The notes beneath the pieces are model-generated. The model had not been told where the DNA came from. It did not search any database and saw only the letters and a list, made by a program, of their open reading frames with translations. A DNA stretch of 64,000 nt from Parvibaculum sp963696585 (GTDB lineage: Bacteria > Pseudomonadota > Alphaproteobacteria > Parvibaculales > Parvibaculaceae): positions 1 to 64,000 of the forward strand of contig CAVOKW010000033.1 in assembly GCA_963696585.1 (NCBI GenBank), in the 5' to 3' direction. The stretch's first letter is position 1; the number at the start of each line of letters is the position of its first letter. The translations under genes were made by a program, and so were the position numbers. This document shows positions 46,745 to 56,410 of this stretch, piece by piece.

Positions 46745-48583
46745 TCAGGACGGTTTGTCGCTGCGGTTAAGCAGGCGATTGAACATGCGATCCAGTCCGA
46801 GATTGTCGAAGATCTCGATCTTCACGCCCTGACGCCTCATGATGACGCCCTGCTGCAACACCGATAGCGAGTTGTTCCAGGCCCAATAGATGACGAGGCC
46901 CGAAGGGAAACTTGCCAGCATGAAAGTGAAGATCACCGGCATCCAGGTGAAAATCTGCTGCTGCACGGGATCGGCAGGGGCCGGGTTCATGCGCTGCTGC
47001 ACAAACATCGTGAAACCCATGATGAGCGGCCAGATGCCGATCATCAGCGCATGCGGCGGCGACCACGGGATCAGACCAAAGAGATTGAACAGGGTCGTCG
47101 GATCCGGCGCGGAAAGATCGTGGATCCAGCCAAAGAAGGGTGCATGGCGCATTTCGATGGTGACGAACAGCACCTTGTAGAGCGAGAAGAAAACCGGGAT
47201 CTGAATGACCATCGGCAGGCAACCGGCAAGCGGGTTCACTTTTTCCCGCTTGTAGAGTTCCATGATCTCCTGCTGCTGCTTCATCTTGTCGTCTTTGAGG
47301 CGCTCGCGCATCTCCTCCATCTGCGGTTGCAGCTTTTTCATCTTGCTCATCGCCTCATAGGAGCGATTGGCCAGCGGGAAGAACAGCAACTTGACGAGCA
47401 CCGTCGTCATCAGGATGGCCAGGCCAAAATTGCCCAGATGCTTGGCAAAGAAGTCGAGCACATAGAACATCGGCTTGGTCAGGAAGTAGAACCAGCCCCA
47501 GTCGATCAGCAGGTCGAACTTGTAGATGCCTTCGTCGCCATACTTGTTGATGAGCTTGACGACCTTGGCCCCGGCGAAGAGCTGATTGGAAATGGTCAGG
47601 TCAACGCCGGGCGCAATCGTGCTCGCCTTGTAGCGGAAATCCGTCTGATAGACTTCGCGTGTCGGGCTCGGGTCTTCGCTGAAGCGCGCGACAAATTCGC
47701 GGCCCTTCTGCGGCACCAGCACCGCCGCCCAGTATTTGTCGGTCAGACCAAGCCAGCCCTCGCTGGCGTTGAAGCTCTGCTCCGGCTCGTCATCTATCTT
47801 GGCGAAGGTGACTTCCTGCAAGCCGTCTTCGGGGAAAACGCCGATAAGACCTTCATGCAGGATGAAAAAGGCCTCGCCCTCGGGCTTGCCGGTGCGCGAC
47901 ACAAGACCATAAGGATAAAGCGTCACCGGCGCTGCACTTTTGTTCTCGACGCGATCAACAATCGAGAACAGGAAATTTTCATCCATCGAAATCGTGCGAT
48001 GAAAAATCAGGCCTGCGCCATTGTCCCATGTCAGGCTGACAGGGGTCTCCGGCGTCAGCTCGGCGCCGCTTTCCACCTGCCACAGCGTCTCGGCACCGGG
48101 CAGGGTGACGTTCTCGCCGGGGGCGCCAACAAAGCCGAAGTCGGAGAAATAGGGTTTGGCCGTATGCGCCGGCGAGAACAGAGTGATCTCGGCGCTCTTG
48201 GGGTCAACCGTCTCGCGATACTGCTGCAACATCAGATCATCAAGACGCGCGCCCTTGAGCGAGATCGACCCGTCAAGCTGGCTGGAGCGGATTTTGATAC
48301 GCGGGCTCAGGGCGAGCGCGGCCTCGCGCGGCATGTCGAGGCTGCTCACTGTCCCATTGCCCGTCCCACGGGCATCGGGCAGCGCGGCAGCGCCATCAGC
48401 ACCCGGCACGCGCGCAACAGCGGCGGCATCGACGGCAGCATTGTCCTTTTTTGTCTGCTCGGTCAGCGCTTCCTGACGCGCCTTTTCAGCGGCCATGCGC
48501 GGATTGACCACCAGATATTGCCAGCCCACAAACACAAACACCGACAAGAGAATGGCGATGAGAAAATTACGATTGTCACCCAT
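46745..48583 (-). CDS. yidC: Membrane protein insertase YidC
   Basis: Inserts membrane proteins alone or with SecYEG. About 612 residues from the ATG at 48583, which begins MGDNRNFLIAILLSVFVFVG, the typical Gram-negative YidC start; the frame extends upstream through rnpA. A large periplasmic domain (about 60-345) precedes the conserved 60KD_IMP core (about 360-580) with GWFYFLTKPMFYVLDFF, NPLAGCLPMVIQIPVFFSLY and WMPVIFTFMLASFPSGLVIYW. It overlaps rnpA by 8 bases. Confidence 0.96.
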   Translation of the reverse strand: MGDNRNFLIAILLSVFVFVGWQYLVVNPRMAAEKARQEALTEQTKKDNAAVDAAAVARVPGADGAAALPDARGTGNGTVSSLDMPREAALALSPRIKIRSSQLDGSISLKGARLDDLMLQQYRETVDPKSAEITLFSPAHTAKPYFSDFGFVGAPGENVTLPGAETLWQVESGAELTPETPVSLTWDNGAGLIFHRTISMDENFLFSIVDRVENKSAAPVTLYPYGLVSRTGKPEGEAFFILHEGLIGVFPEDGLQEVTFAKIDDEPEQSFNASEGWLGLTDKYWAAVLVPQKGREFVARFSEDPSPTREVYQTDFRYKASTIAPGVDLTISNQLFAGAKVVKLINKYGDEGIYKFDLLIDWGWFYFLTKPMFYVLDFFAKHLGNFGLAILMTTVLVKLLFFPLANRSYEAMSKMKKLQPQMEEMRERLKDDKMKQQQEIMELYKREKVNPLAGCLPMVIQIPVFFSLYKVLFVTIEMRHAPFFGWIHDLSAPDPTTLFNLFGLIPWSPPHALMIGIWPLIMGFTMFVQQRMNPAPADPVQQQIFTWMPVIFTFMLASFPSGLVIYWAWNNSLSVLQQGVIMRRQGVKIEIFDNLGLDRMFNRLLNRSDKPS

Positions 48584-48971
48584 GTGGCGCTTTATCCCTG
48601 GCGGTGGAACTTTTGATGGAAGCAGGTCCGCGTGTCCCGTGAACGCGCTCGAGAGCTGCACGCAGATCGCTCAACAGATCGGGCCAGGCCCGGTTCAGCG
48701 TGGCCGCGCGGCCCACAAGCACGTAGTCGTATCCGGGATTGGCGAGAATCGGAAGCAGTTCGGCAGCGGCGGCACGCAGGCGCCGCTTGGCGCGATTGCG
48801 GATCACGGCGGATCCGACTTTCTTGGTCACGGTAAAGCCGACGCGAATGTCGGGAGACGCGATGCCGCCAGCTTGCTCACGCGCCCGCGCCTGAAGCACA
48901 AGCCCCGGCGCTGCCCATTTATGCCCCGTGGCAACGGCCAGAAATTCGCGGCGTTTTCTCAGTCGATCCAT
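48576..48971 (-). CDS. rnpA: Ribonuclease P protein component
   Basis: Protein subunit of RNase P, needed for tRNA 5' maturation. 131 residues: the N-terminal LRKRREFLAV, GFTVTKKVGSAVIRNRAKRR (the RNR motif) and VLVGRAATLNRAWPDLLSDL. Lies 83 bases after rpmH and overlaps yidC by 8 bases, the classical rpmH-rnpA-yidC order. Confidence 0.95.
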   Translation of the reverse strand: MDRLRKRREFLAVATGHKWAAPGLVLQARAREQAGGIASPDIRVGFTVTKKVGSAVIRNRAKRRLRAAAAELLPILANPGYDYVLVGRAATLNRAWPDLLSDLRAALERVHGTRGPASIKSSTARDKAPHG

Positions 48972-49054
48972 GGGCCAGATCGTTCCTAAGGCCTGTCTGC
49001 AAGGCCACTTGGCTCAGGACCCTTCACAAGGAAAGGCCAGCCGCGCCCGTCAGA

Positions 49055-49189
49055 TCAGGCAGAGAGCTTCTTGCGGCCGCGACCACGACGGGCAGAAAGA
49101 ATCTGACGACCGCTCTTGGTGGCCATGCGCGCCCGGAAACCATGGCGGCGCTTGCGGATGAGTTCGCTCGGTTGATAGGTCCGTTTCAC
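49055..49189 (-). CDS. rpmH: 50S ribosomal protein L34
   Basis: A 44-residue ribosomal protein. It starts with a GTG at 49189 behind GGAG (8-base spacing) and reads MKRTYQPSELIRKRRHGFRA, then RMATKSGRQILSARRG and RGRKKLSA. All family features are present (KRTYQPS start, RxHGFRxRM, GRxxLxxRRxKGRxxLSA-like end). Head of rpmH-rnpA-yidC-engB-argB. Confidence 0.97.
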   Translation of the reverse strand: MKRTYQPSELIRKRRHGFRARMATKSGRQILSARRGRGRKKLSA

Positions 49190-49560
49190 TTGTCGTCTCC
49201 GGCGGTCTGGCCCGCAATCCGGTGTCGAAAATCCGGCATGAAGGGCCAGAAACGAGCCTCAAGCCCGCCAGCCGCGTCCGCCAGTCACATCCGGTTGCGA
49301 AGTGCCAATAATATAAGAGCCGCAGGCGCGAGGCCAAACGGCTGTCTGGGCGCGTATATAGGCGATAAGCGCAGCCAAAGTCAACGCTTCGCGCCCCATC
49401 GCCCCTTGGCTTGCCCGATCTGTGTCGGGGGCAGGTCGCGCCCCTGTCACTTTTTGGTGAGGGGCGCCCATTTGCCCCGGAATGCCGATATGGTGTGCCC
49501 CGGCGCGGTCCGATCCCCGGCCCATGTGTTCTCTCAATGTTCGCAAGACGGAATGACCTG
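49190..49560. other. Intergenic region between rpmH and the TVP38-type gene
   Basis: No gene is supported in these 371 bases. They hold a likely rpmH promoter (49310-49337) and the leader of both divergent units. I could not recognise DnaA boxes or other origin features, which sometimes lie near rpmH. Confidence 0.6.
49310..49337 (-). promoter_or_regulatory. Putative promoter of rpmH operon
   Basis: Read leftward: TTGGCC (complement of 49332-49337), a 16-base spacer and TATATT (complement of 49310-49315), about 120 bases before the rpmH start. A second AT-rich patch (TATATA near 49355) lies upstream. Confidence 0.4.
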
Positions 49561-50292
49561 ATGCCCGATATGAGTCCGCCCGGCAAGCCAGCCTTCTCGC
49601 TGAAGCGCCTGTTACCGCTCGTCCTGCTCGGCGCGGGCCTTGTCGGCTTTTTTGCGCTCGACCTGGACCGCTATGCCACGCTTGATGCATTGCGCGACAA
49701 TCGCGCCGCCCTGGGCGCCTGGGTTGCCTCCCATGCGCTGCTCGCCGCCCTCTCTTATATAGGCGTCTATATCCTCATCGCCGCCTTTTCGCTGCCAGCC
49801 GGTCTTGTCGCCACGCTCACCGGCGGCTTTCTCTTCGGCACGCTCTCTGGCGGTCTCTACACCGTCATCGGTGCGACGATTGGCGCGACTTGCGTTTTTC
49901 TCGCCGCCAAGACGGCGCTTGGCGATGTGCTGCGTGCCCGGGCAGGTCCCTCCCTTCGTCGCCTTGAGGACGGTTTTGGCGAAAACGCCTTTTCCTATCT
50001 GATGGTCATGCGCCTCATCCCGATCTTCCCCTTCTTCCTTGTCAATCTCGCGCCGGCTTTCCTTGGCGTGCCGGTCTCAACCTTCATCACCACCACCGCG
50101 CTTGGCATCATTCCGGGCACCTTTGTCTTTGCCAGCCTTGGCAATGGATTGGGCGCCGTCTTCGATGCTGGCCGCGAGCCTGATCTCGGCCTCTTCTTCG
50201 AGCTCCAGATCATCGGCCCGATCATCGCGCTGGCTTGTCTTGCCTTGCTGCCGGTCATTTATCGGCGATTTTTTTCTGGCCCCAAGGCCTGA
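49561..50292 (+). CDS. TVP38/TMEM64-family (VTT domain) membrane protein
   Basis: Multi-pass inner-membrane protein of 243 residues with the VTT/SNARE-associated domain of the DedA superfamily. The core motif is GLVATLTGGFLFGTLSGGLY, with FLVNLAPAFLGVPVSTF and TTTALGIIPGTF later. DedA relatives are linked to lipid carrier or phospholipid scrambling; for TVP38 proteins the role is open. A second ATG at 49570 is an alternative start. It lies 51 bases upstream of a flavin disulfide reductase, a recurrent pairing in bacteria (sometimes a fusion), suggesting a joint function. Confidence 0.88.
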   Translation: MPDMSPPGKPAFSLKRLLPLVLLGAGLVGFFALDLDRYATLDALRDNRAALGAWVASHALLAALSYIGVYILIAAFSLPAGLVATLTGGFLFGTLSGGLYTVIGATIGATCVFLAAKTALGDVLRARAGPSLRRLEDGFGENAFSYLMVMRLIPIFPFFLVNLAPAFLGVPVSTFITTTALGIIPGTFVFASLGNGLGAVFDAGREPDLGLFFELQIIGPIIALACLALLPVIYRRFFSGPKA

Positions 50293-50343
50293 TTTTCCCC
50301 AACACTCATCGCGACGAGTGACAGCCGACAAGGAGCCTCGCCC

Positions 50344-51768
50344 GTGACCAGGGTCATCAAGACAGACATATGCGTGATTGGCGCGGGTTCGGGTGGCCTG
50401 TCGGTCGCGGCAGGCGCCGCGCAAATGGGCGCCAGAACCGTTCTCATCGAGCGCGATCATATGGGGGGCGATTGCCTCAACACCGGCTGCGTGCCGTCCA
50501 AGGCGCTGCTCGCCGCCGCCAAAGCCGCCTATCGCATGAATGATGGCGAGAAGTTCGGCATTGTCTCGAAAAAAGCCAGGGTCGATTTTGCCGCCGTCAA
50601 TGCGCATGTGCATGGCGTCATTGCCGCCATAGCCCCCAATGACTCCGTCGAGCGTTTTGAAGGTCTGGGCGTCACCGTCATCAAGGCAGATGCGCGCTTC
50701 AAGGATCATCGCACGGTGATGGCAGGCGACAATGAAATCATCGCCCGGCGCATCGTCATCGCCACGGGCTCGCGCGCGGCCGTACCGCCCATTCCGGGCC
50801 TTGAGGAAACACCCTTTTTCACCAACGAAACACTCTTTGCCAACGACACGCTGCCCGATCATCTCGTCATCATCGGTGGCGGTCCCATCGGCATCGAAAT
50901 GGCCCAGGCCCATCGTCGGCTGGGGGCAAGCGTCACCGTGATCGAGGGCATGAGCGTGCTCGGCAAGGATGATCCGGAACTCTCCGCCGTCGTCATCAAT
51001 GCGCTGGTGCGCGAAGGCGTTGTCTTTCACGAGCGCTCCAGGGTGCTCTCGGTCGCTGGCGGCGAAGGCAAGATCACGGTCATCATCGAAAAGGATGGCT
51101 TCAGCAAAAAAATTACGGGCAGCCATCTGCTGGTTGCGGCAGGCCGCACGGCGAATGTCGATGGGCTGGATCTTGAAAAGGCCGGCATAGACCATACCCG
51201 CCGCGGCATCACGGTTGATGATCGCTTGCGCACCACCAACAGGAAAATCTTTGCCATAGGCGACGTCGCAGGTGGTCTGCAATTCACCCATGTCGCGGGC
51301 TATCATGCCGGTATCGTCATTCGCAACATTCTCTTCCGCCTGCCTGCCAAGGCAGACCATAGCTGCGTGCCCTGGGTCACCTATACGGACCCCGAGCTGG
51401 CCCATGTCGGTGAGACGGAAACCGAGGCGCGCGAACGCCACATGAAGATCAATGTGCTGCGCTGGAGCTTTGCCGAAAATGATCGCGCCCAGGCCGAGCG
51501 CGAAACCGAGGGCGTCATCAAGCTTGTCACCGATCTTCATGGCCGCATCCTTGGCGTCACCATCGTCGGCCCCCATGCCGGAGAGCTGATCCTGCCCTGG
51601 GTGCTGGCCAAGTCGCAGGGCTTGAAGGTCAGCGCCATGGCGGGATTGATTGCGCCTTATCCCACCCTGTCCGAGGTCAGCAAGCGCGTCGCCGGGTCCT
51701 ATTACACGCCCACGCTCTTCAGCCCGCGCACCCGCAGGGTCGTCCGGTTTCTGCGCCTTTTTGGCTGA
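50344..51768 (+). CDS. FAD-dependent pyridine nucleotide-disulfide oxidoreductase (mercuric reductase/Lpd-like)
   Basis: Flavoprotein of 474 residues, GTG start behind AGGAG. FAD motif CVIGAGSGGLSVAAGAAQMG, redox-active pair GGDCLNTGCVPSK (Cys44, Cys49), NAD site VIIGGGPIGIEMAQ, second FAD motif IFAIGDVAGG. The C-terminal catalytic His of lipoamide dehydrogenase (HPTLSE) is replaced in APYPTLSE by Tyr, and no C-terminal vicinal Cys pair of MerA is present. It is therefore neither a classical Lpd nor MerA; substrate unknown. Pairing with a TVP38 membrane protein suggests a membrane-linked redox function. Confidence 0.88.
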   Translation: MTRVIKTDICVIGAGSGGLSVAAGAAQMGARTVLIERDHMGGDCLNTGCVPSKALLAAAKAAYRMNDGEKFGIVSKKARVDFAAVNAHVHGVIAAIAPNDSVERFEGLGVTVIKADARFKDHRTVMAGDNEIIARRIVIATGSRAAVPPIPGLEETPFFTNETLFANDTLPDHLVIIGGGPIGIEMAQAHRRLGASVTVIEGMSVLGKDDPELSAVVINALVREGVVFHERSRVLSVAGGEGKITVIIEKDGFSKKITGSHLLVAAGRTANVDGLDLEKAGIDHTRRGITVDDRLRTTNRKIFAIGDVAGGLQFTHVAGYHAGIVIRNILFRLPAKADHSCVPWVTYTDPELAHVGETETEARERHMKINVLRWSFAENDRAQAERETEGVIKLVTDLHGRILGVTIVGPHAGELILPWVLAKSQGLKVSAMAGLIAPYPTLSEVSKRVAGSYYTPTLFSPRTRRVVRFLRLFG

Positions 51769-51828
51769 ATGGGCCTGCGGCTCAATTCAGGTTATAAGAT
51801 GCCACAAAATGAGGGCATGTGACATCCG

Positions 51829-53352
51829 ATGACCGATCAGGCAGAGATCAGACGGGAGCTCGAAACCGGTGCGCACCTGGACAAGTCCCTGCGCGGCTGG
51901 TTCGGCCTTGTCATGCTGCCGCTTCGGCATTCGCTTTCCCGTCAGCTCCTGGCGCTCACCGTTCTTTTCGTCATGCTCGCTGAAGTCATGGTCTTCGTGC
52001 CCTCGATTGCCAATTTCCGTCTGGGCTGGCTGGAAGAACATTGCGCCGCCGGACAAATCGCCTCGCTCGCGCTCGAAGCCTCACCCGACAAGATGGTCCG
52101 TCCCGAATTGCGCAACGAGCTGCTGCGCAATGCCCAGATTTTTGCCGTCGCCCTGCATCGCGATTCCGCGCGTCGCCTCATGCTCAGCGATGACATGCCG
52201 CCCACGGTTCAGGCGACATATGATCTGCGCCAGAGCATGGCGCCCATGCTTATCATGGATGCCTTCAACACACTCCTTTACGGCGAAGGGCGCATCATCC
52301 GCGTCATTTCCACGCCGCGCTATGCGGGCGGCGATGTCATAGAAATCGTGCTCGATGAAACGCCGTTACGTCAGGCCATGTTGCTCTATGGCCGCAACGT
52401 CTTTTTCCTCTCGCTCATCATTTCCATCTTCACGGCTTGTCTTGTTTTTTTGATGCTGCATCTCATGCTCGTGCGCCCCATGCGCCGCATCACACAAAAC
52501 ATGGTCGCCTTCCGCGAAAATCCGGAAGATGATCGCCGTGTCATTAATCCCTCAACGCGTCTCGATGAAATCGGCGTCGCCGAGCGCGAGCTGGCCGGTT
52601 TGCAGCGTGAAATCCGCTCCACGCTGAGCCAGAAGACGCGCCTCGCCGCCTTGGGGGCCGCCGTCAGCAAGATCAATCATGATCTGCGAAATATTCTGGC
52701 CAGCGTTCAGCTCATCTCCGACAGGCTCGGCGCTGTTGAAGATCCGACCGTGCAGCATCTGGCGCCGCGTCTTTTTGATGCGATTGATCGCGCCATTGAG
52801 CTTTGTGCCTCGACACTCAAATTCGGTCGCGCCGATGAAGCCCCGCCGCGTCGCCGTCAGGTCGCGCTTGCCGCACTCACAGCAGAAGTCGCCACCACGT
52901 CGGGGCTTGATGAAGAAAGCCGCATCGCGCTTGAAATCGACGTGCCGTCCGATCTGCGCGTCAATGCCGATCCCGACCACATGTTTCGCATCCTGCTCAA
53001 TCTCGTGCGCAATGCCATGCAGGCCTTGCAGGACGAACGTCATGGCGAAGGGACAATCAGGATCGGGGCCTGGCGCGCGCTTGATCACGTGCATATCGAC
53101 ATTACCGACAATGGGCCCGGCCTGCCGGAAAAGGCGAAGACGCATCTCTTCATGGCCTTCACAGGCGGCGCGCGCTCGGGCGGCACGGGTCTGGGGCTTG
53201 CCATCGCCAGCGATCTCACGCGCATGCATGGCGGCCATATCGAACTCCTCAGCAGTTCGCCATCGGGGACCACATTTCGCATCTGCATTCCCGATGACGA
53301 GGCGACCCTCAATGAATGCGCCGATGTCGATGCCACCTGTAAAGGCGCGTGA
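51829..53352 (+). CDS. Sensor histidine kinase with HAMP domain
   Basis: Membrane histidine kinase, 507 residues: helix near 40-58, periplasmic sensor region (about 60-185), second helix near 190-215, HAMP (about 215-270), dimerisation helix with H-box INHDLRNIL (His near 284), and a HATPase domain with N-box NLVRNAMQAL, G1 DNGPGLP and G2 GTGLGLAIA. No response-regulator gene is adjacent, so it is an orphan here. The signal is unknown. A relaxed H-box (NHDLRN instead of SHELRT) places it with the NtrB/HPK4-like group. Confidence 0.9.
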   Translation: MTDQAEIRRELETGAHLDKSLRGWFGLVMLPLRHSLSRQLLALTVLFVMLAEVMVFVPSIANFRLGWLEEHCAAGQIASLALEASPDKMVRPELRNELLRNAQIFAVALHRDSARRLMLSDDMPPTVQATYDLRQSMAPMLIMDAFNTLLYGEGRIIRVISTPRYAGGDVIEIVLDETPLRQAMLLYGRNVFFLSLIISIFTACLVFLMLHLMLVRPMRRITQNMVAFRENPEDDRRVINPSTRLDEIGVAERELAGLQREIRSTLSQKTRLAALGAAVSKINHDLRNILASVQLISDRLGAVEDPTVQHLAPRLFDAIDRAIELCASTLKFGRADEAPPRRRQVALAALTAEVATTSGLDEESRIALEIDVPSDLRVNADPDHMFRILLNLVRNAMQALQDERHGEGTIRIGAWRALDHVHIDITDNGPGLPEKAKTHLFMAFTGGARSGGTGLGLAIASDLTRMHGGHIELLSSSPSGTTFRICIPDDEATLNECADVDATCKGA

Positions 53353-53457
53353 CCTGCGGCCCTGTCCGCGCTATGGACATGGCGTTCAAATGGGGCGGCG
53401 CGACGCTCTGTTCCTGACGTGCTTGTCAGGAATGTCCGACCGGGAGTTTCAGGCGAG

Positions 53458-54516
53458 ATGACGACGAAGACGAAAGAGCATTGCTATCTGCTCGCCGATA
53501 TTGGCGCCACCAATGTCCGTTTTGCGCTCGCCCATGACCATGATGACGTGATGACCTTGACGCCTTCATCCGTCTGGCTGACGGCGCTGCACACCACACT
53601 CGACGAGGCGCTCCACGCCTATCTCGACCAGCAGGGCCGGCCGAAGCTCGATGCCGTCGCCGTTTGCGCTGCCGGGCCGATTGAAGGCGAGGGGCGCTCA
53701 GCCCGCATCCGCATGACGAATTGCCCCTGGGATGTGTCCGTGGCGAGCCTGGTCGATGCAACGGGCATTACCGCGCCCTTGCTCATGAATGATTTTGCGG
53801 CGCTCGCTCTTTCTGTGCCGCATCTGGCCGACTCCGAGCTGCGCCCGCTGGGTGGCAGCGAGCCGCCTTCCGCAACAGGCCCCAAAGTCGTCATTGGCGC
53901 GGGCACGGGCCTTGGCGTCGGATCGCTTGTCTGGGGCGGGTCTTCCCGCATCGCCATTCCCGGCGAAGGGGGCCACATTGATCTCGCGCCCGGCAATGCG
54001 CGCGAAATCGCCGTCCTCCACCAGCTCATGCTCGAATATGGTCATGTCTCGGCTGAGCGCGTGCTTTCCGGGCCGGGCCTTGTCTCGCTCTATCGCGCGC
54101 TTGCTTCCTTGAGTGGCGCGCCCCCGGCTTCCAATCCAATGGCTGTGGACATTGCCGCGCGGGCGCGCGCTGGATCATGCCCCCTCTGCGTTGAAACCAT
54201 TTCACTCTTTTGCGGCTGGCTCGGCGCGGTCGCGGGCGATCTCGCGCTCATCCTCGGCGCCCATGGCGGCGTCTATGTCGGCGGCGGCATCGTGCCGGGC
54301 TGGATCGCCACAGCCGATGCTGATGGCAAGCCGCTCTTCGATGCGGCTCTCTTTCGCCGCCGCTTTGAAGCCAAAGGCCGTTTTGCACCCTATATGGCGC
54401 GCATCCCGATTTTCGTGATGATGCGCGAAGACCCGGCCCTTCTCGGGCTCGCCCATGCCGCCGCAGGCGCTATCATGCCGCCGCAGGCGCCATCGCCTGG
54501 TCGTTTATCGCTCTAG
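53458..54516 (+). CDS. glk: Glucokinase (ROK-independent Glk family)
   Basis: Phosphorylates glucose with ATP. The ATG at 53458 has AGGCGAG upstream and gives 352 residues. Motifs: LLADIGATNVRFAL (phosphate 1, Asp14), VAVCAAGPIEG, MTNCPWDV, LLMNDFAALAL (catalytic Asp), GAGTGLGVGSLV and PGEGGHIDLAP. These match the E. coli Glk family. Its stop region overlaps the convergent ggt by 4 bases. Confidence 0.94.
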   Translation: MTTKTKEHCYLLADIGATNVRFALAHDHDDVMTLTPSSVWLTALHTTLDEALHAYLDQQGRPKLDAVAVCAAGPIEGEGRSARIRMTNCPWDVSVASLVDATGITAPLLMNDFAALALSVPHLADSELRPLGGSEPPSATGPKVVIGAGTGLGVGSLVWGGSSRIAIPGEGGHIDLAPGNAREIAVLHQLMLEYGHVSAERVLSGPGLVSLYRALASLSGAPPASNPMAVDIAARARAGSCPLCVETISLFCGWLGAVAGDLALILGAHGGVYVGGGIVPGWIATADADGKPLFDAALFRRRFEAKGRFAPYMARIPIFVMMREDPALLGLAHAAAGAIMPPQAPSPGRLSL

Positions 54517-56258
54517 CGGATACCGGTCACAACCTTGCCCTCGCGGCGCGGGTCTGCGCCCCCGCGCAAGCCATCCGCTGTCACTTCAATCCCGTGCAAG
54601 CCGCTATTCATCGGTGTCACCTTCACCGCATGGCCAAGCTGTTTGAGCTGCGGTGTCAGCTTTTCGAGATCCGTGCCGGCCTCGATTTCCAGATCGCCAT
54701 TGCGATCCAGAAAGCGGGGCAGGTTCAGGGCTTCCTGCATCGGCATTTTCCAGTCGATAAGCGCAATGATCGATTGCGTGACATAGCCAATGATGCGGCT
54801 GCCGCCGGGCGAGCCGAGCGCGGCCTTGAAATTGCCGTCCGCATCAAAAATGATCGTCGGGTCCATCGACGAGCGTGGCCGCTTGCCCGGCGCCACGGCA
54901 TTTGCCACGGGCTTGCCATTTTCAACCGGCGAAAAAGAAAAATCCGTCAACTGATTATTGAGGATCATGCCTGCCGCCATCAAGTGACTGCCAAAGGGCG
55001 CTTCCACCGATGTTGTCATCGAGACGACATTGCCCTCGCCATCGTCAATCGCGAAATGACTTGTCGAGGGGCGTGAAATGTCGCCATTGACGCCGTAATT
55101 CGCGCCCTGCTTTTGCGGCAATTTCCCCGCACGCGCCTTGCCCATGCTGAGGCTCGCATCAATCTGCTCCGCACGCGATTTGAGATAGGCCGGATCGAGC
55201 ATCGCCGCGACAGGGACGCTCACGCGATCCGGATCGCCGACATATTTGTCGCGGTCGGCATAGGCGAGCTTCTCGGCTTCGGCGATGAAATGAACCGCTT
55301 CGAGCGACATCGGCACGATCTCGCCAATATCGAAGTTTTCAAGAATGCCGAGAATCTGCAAGCTCGTCACACCGCCCGATGTCGGTGGCGGCATGGTGCA
55401 AACCTTCACCTCGCGATAGGGCCCGCAAAGCGGCTCGCGCTTCCTGGCCTCATAGGCATCAAGATCGGCAAGCGTCAATGTGCCGGGCAGATTGGGCGCT
55501 TGCGCCACCATGTCAACAATGGCTTGCGCCACAGGGCCCTTGTAAAAACCATCCGGGCCTTTTGCGGCGACCTGTCTCAGTGTTTCTGCATAGGCGGGAT
55601 TTTTCAGGATCGCGCCAGCCGCCAGCGGCGTGAGCGCACCGCTCACATCGCGCGTGAAAAAATAATCCTGCGATACAGGGATATGGGCCAGTGCCGGGTC
55701 TTTGGCGATCGCGGCGGCGAGCTTGGGTGAGACGGCAAAGCCATCTGTTGCAAGCCTGATTGCCGGTTCAAAAACCTTGTCCCAGGCGAGCTTGCCGTGT
55801 TCGCGATGGGCAAGCCACAGCATCTTGACAACGCCCGGCGCGCCAACGGATCGGCCGCTCACAATCGCATGGATGTAATCCATCGGTTGACCGCTCGCAT
55901 CGAGAAACATGTCAGGCGTTGAACCGGCAGGCGCGGTCTCGCGACCGTCATAGGCGTCGAGCTTCGATGTGTCGCGATCCCAATGCAGCATGAAGGCGCC
56001 GCCCGCCATGCCGGATGATTCAGGCTCCACCAGCCCCAGCACCGCCTGAATGGCAATCGCGGCGTCCACCGCGCTGCCGCCCTGCTTCAATATTTCGGCG
56101 CCCGCCTCGCTCGCATAGGGATTGGCCGCCGCCACCATATAGGTGCCGTCGGTGTTGCGATACATCGCCCAGAGCGAGAGGAGCGCAATCAGCACCAGAC
56201 CGATCGCCGCGCCGCCAAGCATCATCAGGCCGTTTCGGGTTTTGAGCCTGTCGGCCAT
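54513..56258 (-). CDS. ggt: Gamma-glutamyltransferase
   Basis: Cleaves glutathione and other gamma-glutamyl peptides; an Ntn hydrolase that self-processes. The ATG at 56258 follows GGAGGAG and gives about 581 residues. An N-terminal hydrophobic segment (GLMMLGGAAIGLVLIALLSL) is a signal anchor. Family blocks: NPYASEAGAEILKQGGSAVD, DGRETAPAGS and PPPTSGG. Autoprocessing Thr in RPSTSHFAIDD (large/small subunit junction); the next residue is Ser where many family members have Thr. Small-subunit block PGKRPRSSMDPTII and GSPGGSRII oxyanion region follow. Confidence 0.94.
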   Translation of the reverse strand: MADRLKTRNGLMMLGGAAIGLVLIALLSLWAMYRNTDGTYMVAAANPYASEAGAEILKQGGSAVDAAIAIQAVLGLVEPESSGMAGGAFMLHWDRDTSKLDAYDGRETAPAGSTPDMFLDASGQPMDYIHAIVSGRSVGAPGVVKMLWLAHREHGKLAWDKVFEPAIRLATDGFAVSPKLAAAIAKDPALAHIPVSQDYFFTRDVSGALTPLAAGAILKNPAYAETLRQVAAKGPDGFYKGPVAQAIVDMVAQAPNLPGTLTLADLDAYEARKREPLCGPYREVKVCTMPPPTSGGVTSLQILGILENFDIGEIVPMSLEAVHFIAEAEKLAYADRDKYVGDPDRVSVPVAAMLDPAYLKSRAEQIDASLSMGKARAGKLPQKQGANYGVNGDISRPSTSHFAIDDGEGNVVSMTTSVEAPFGSHLMAAGMILNNQLTDFSFSPVENGKPVANAVAPGKRPRSSMDPTIIFDADGNFKAALGSPGGSRIIGYVTQSIIALIDWKMPMQEALNLPRFLDRNGDLEIEAGTDLEKLTPQLKQLGHAVKVTPMNSGLHGIEVTADGLRGGADPRREGKVVTGIR

Positions 56259-56410
56259 TCGCTTCTCCTCCGCACTCAATGGCGCTTTGCGCCGACGCTT
56301 CTATATGGGGTCATGGGGTCGCTTCAGCGCAATTCCATCCATGCGCAATCGGCTCTAGACTGAATATGAACACAGGGGGGTCCCCTTTCCGAAATGAAAG
56401 ATCATCTCAA

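Noticed and set aside
47051..48616. A 521-codon open frame antisense to yidC
   Set aside because: No domain or signal recognised; yidC is unmistakable on the other strand.
50077..51576. A 499-codon antisense frame over the flavin reductase
   Set aside because: No recognisable family; the sense protein carries complete FAD, NAD and redox motifs.
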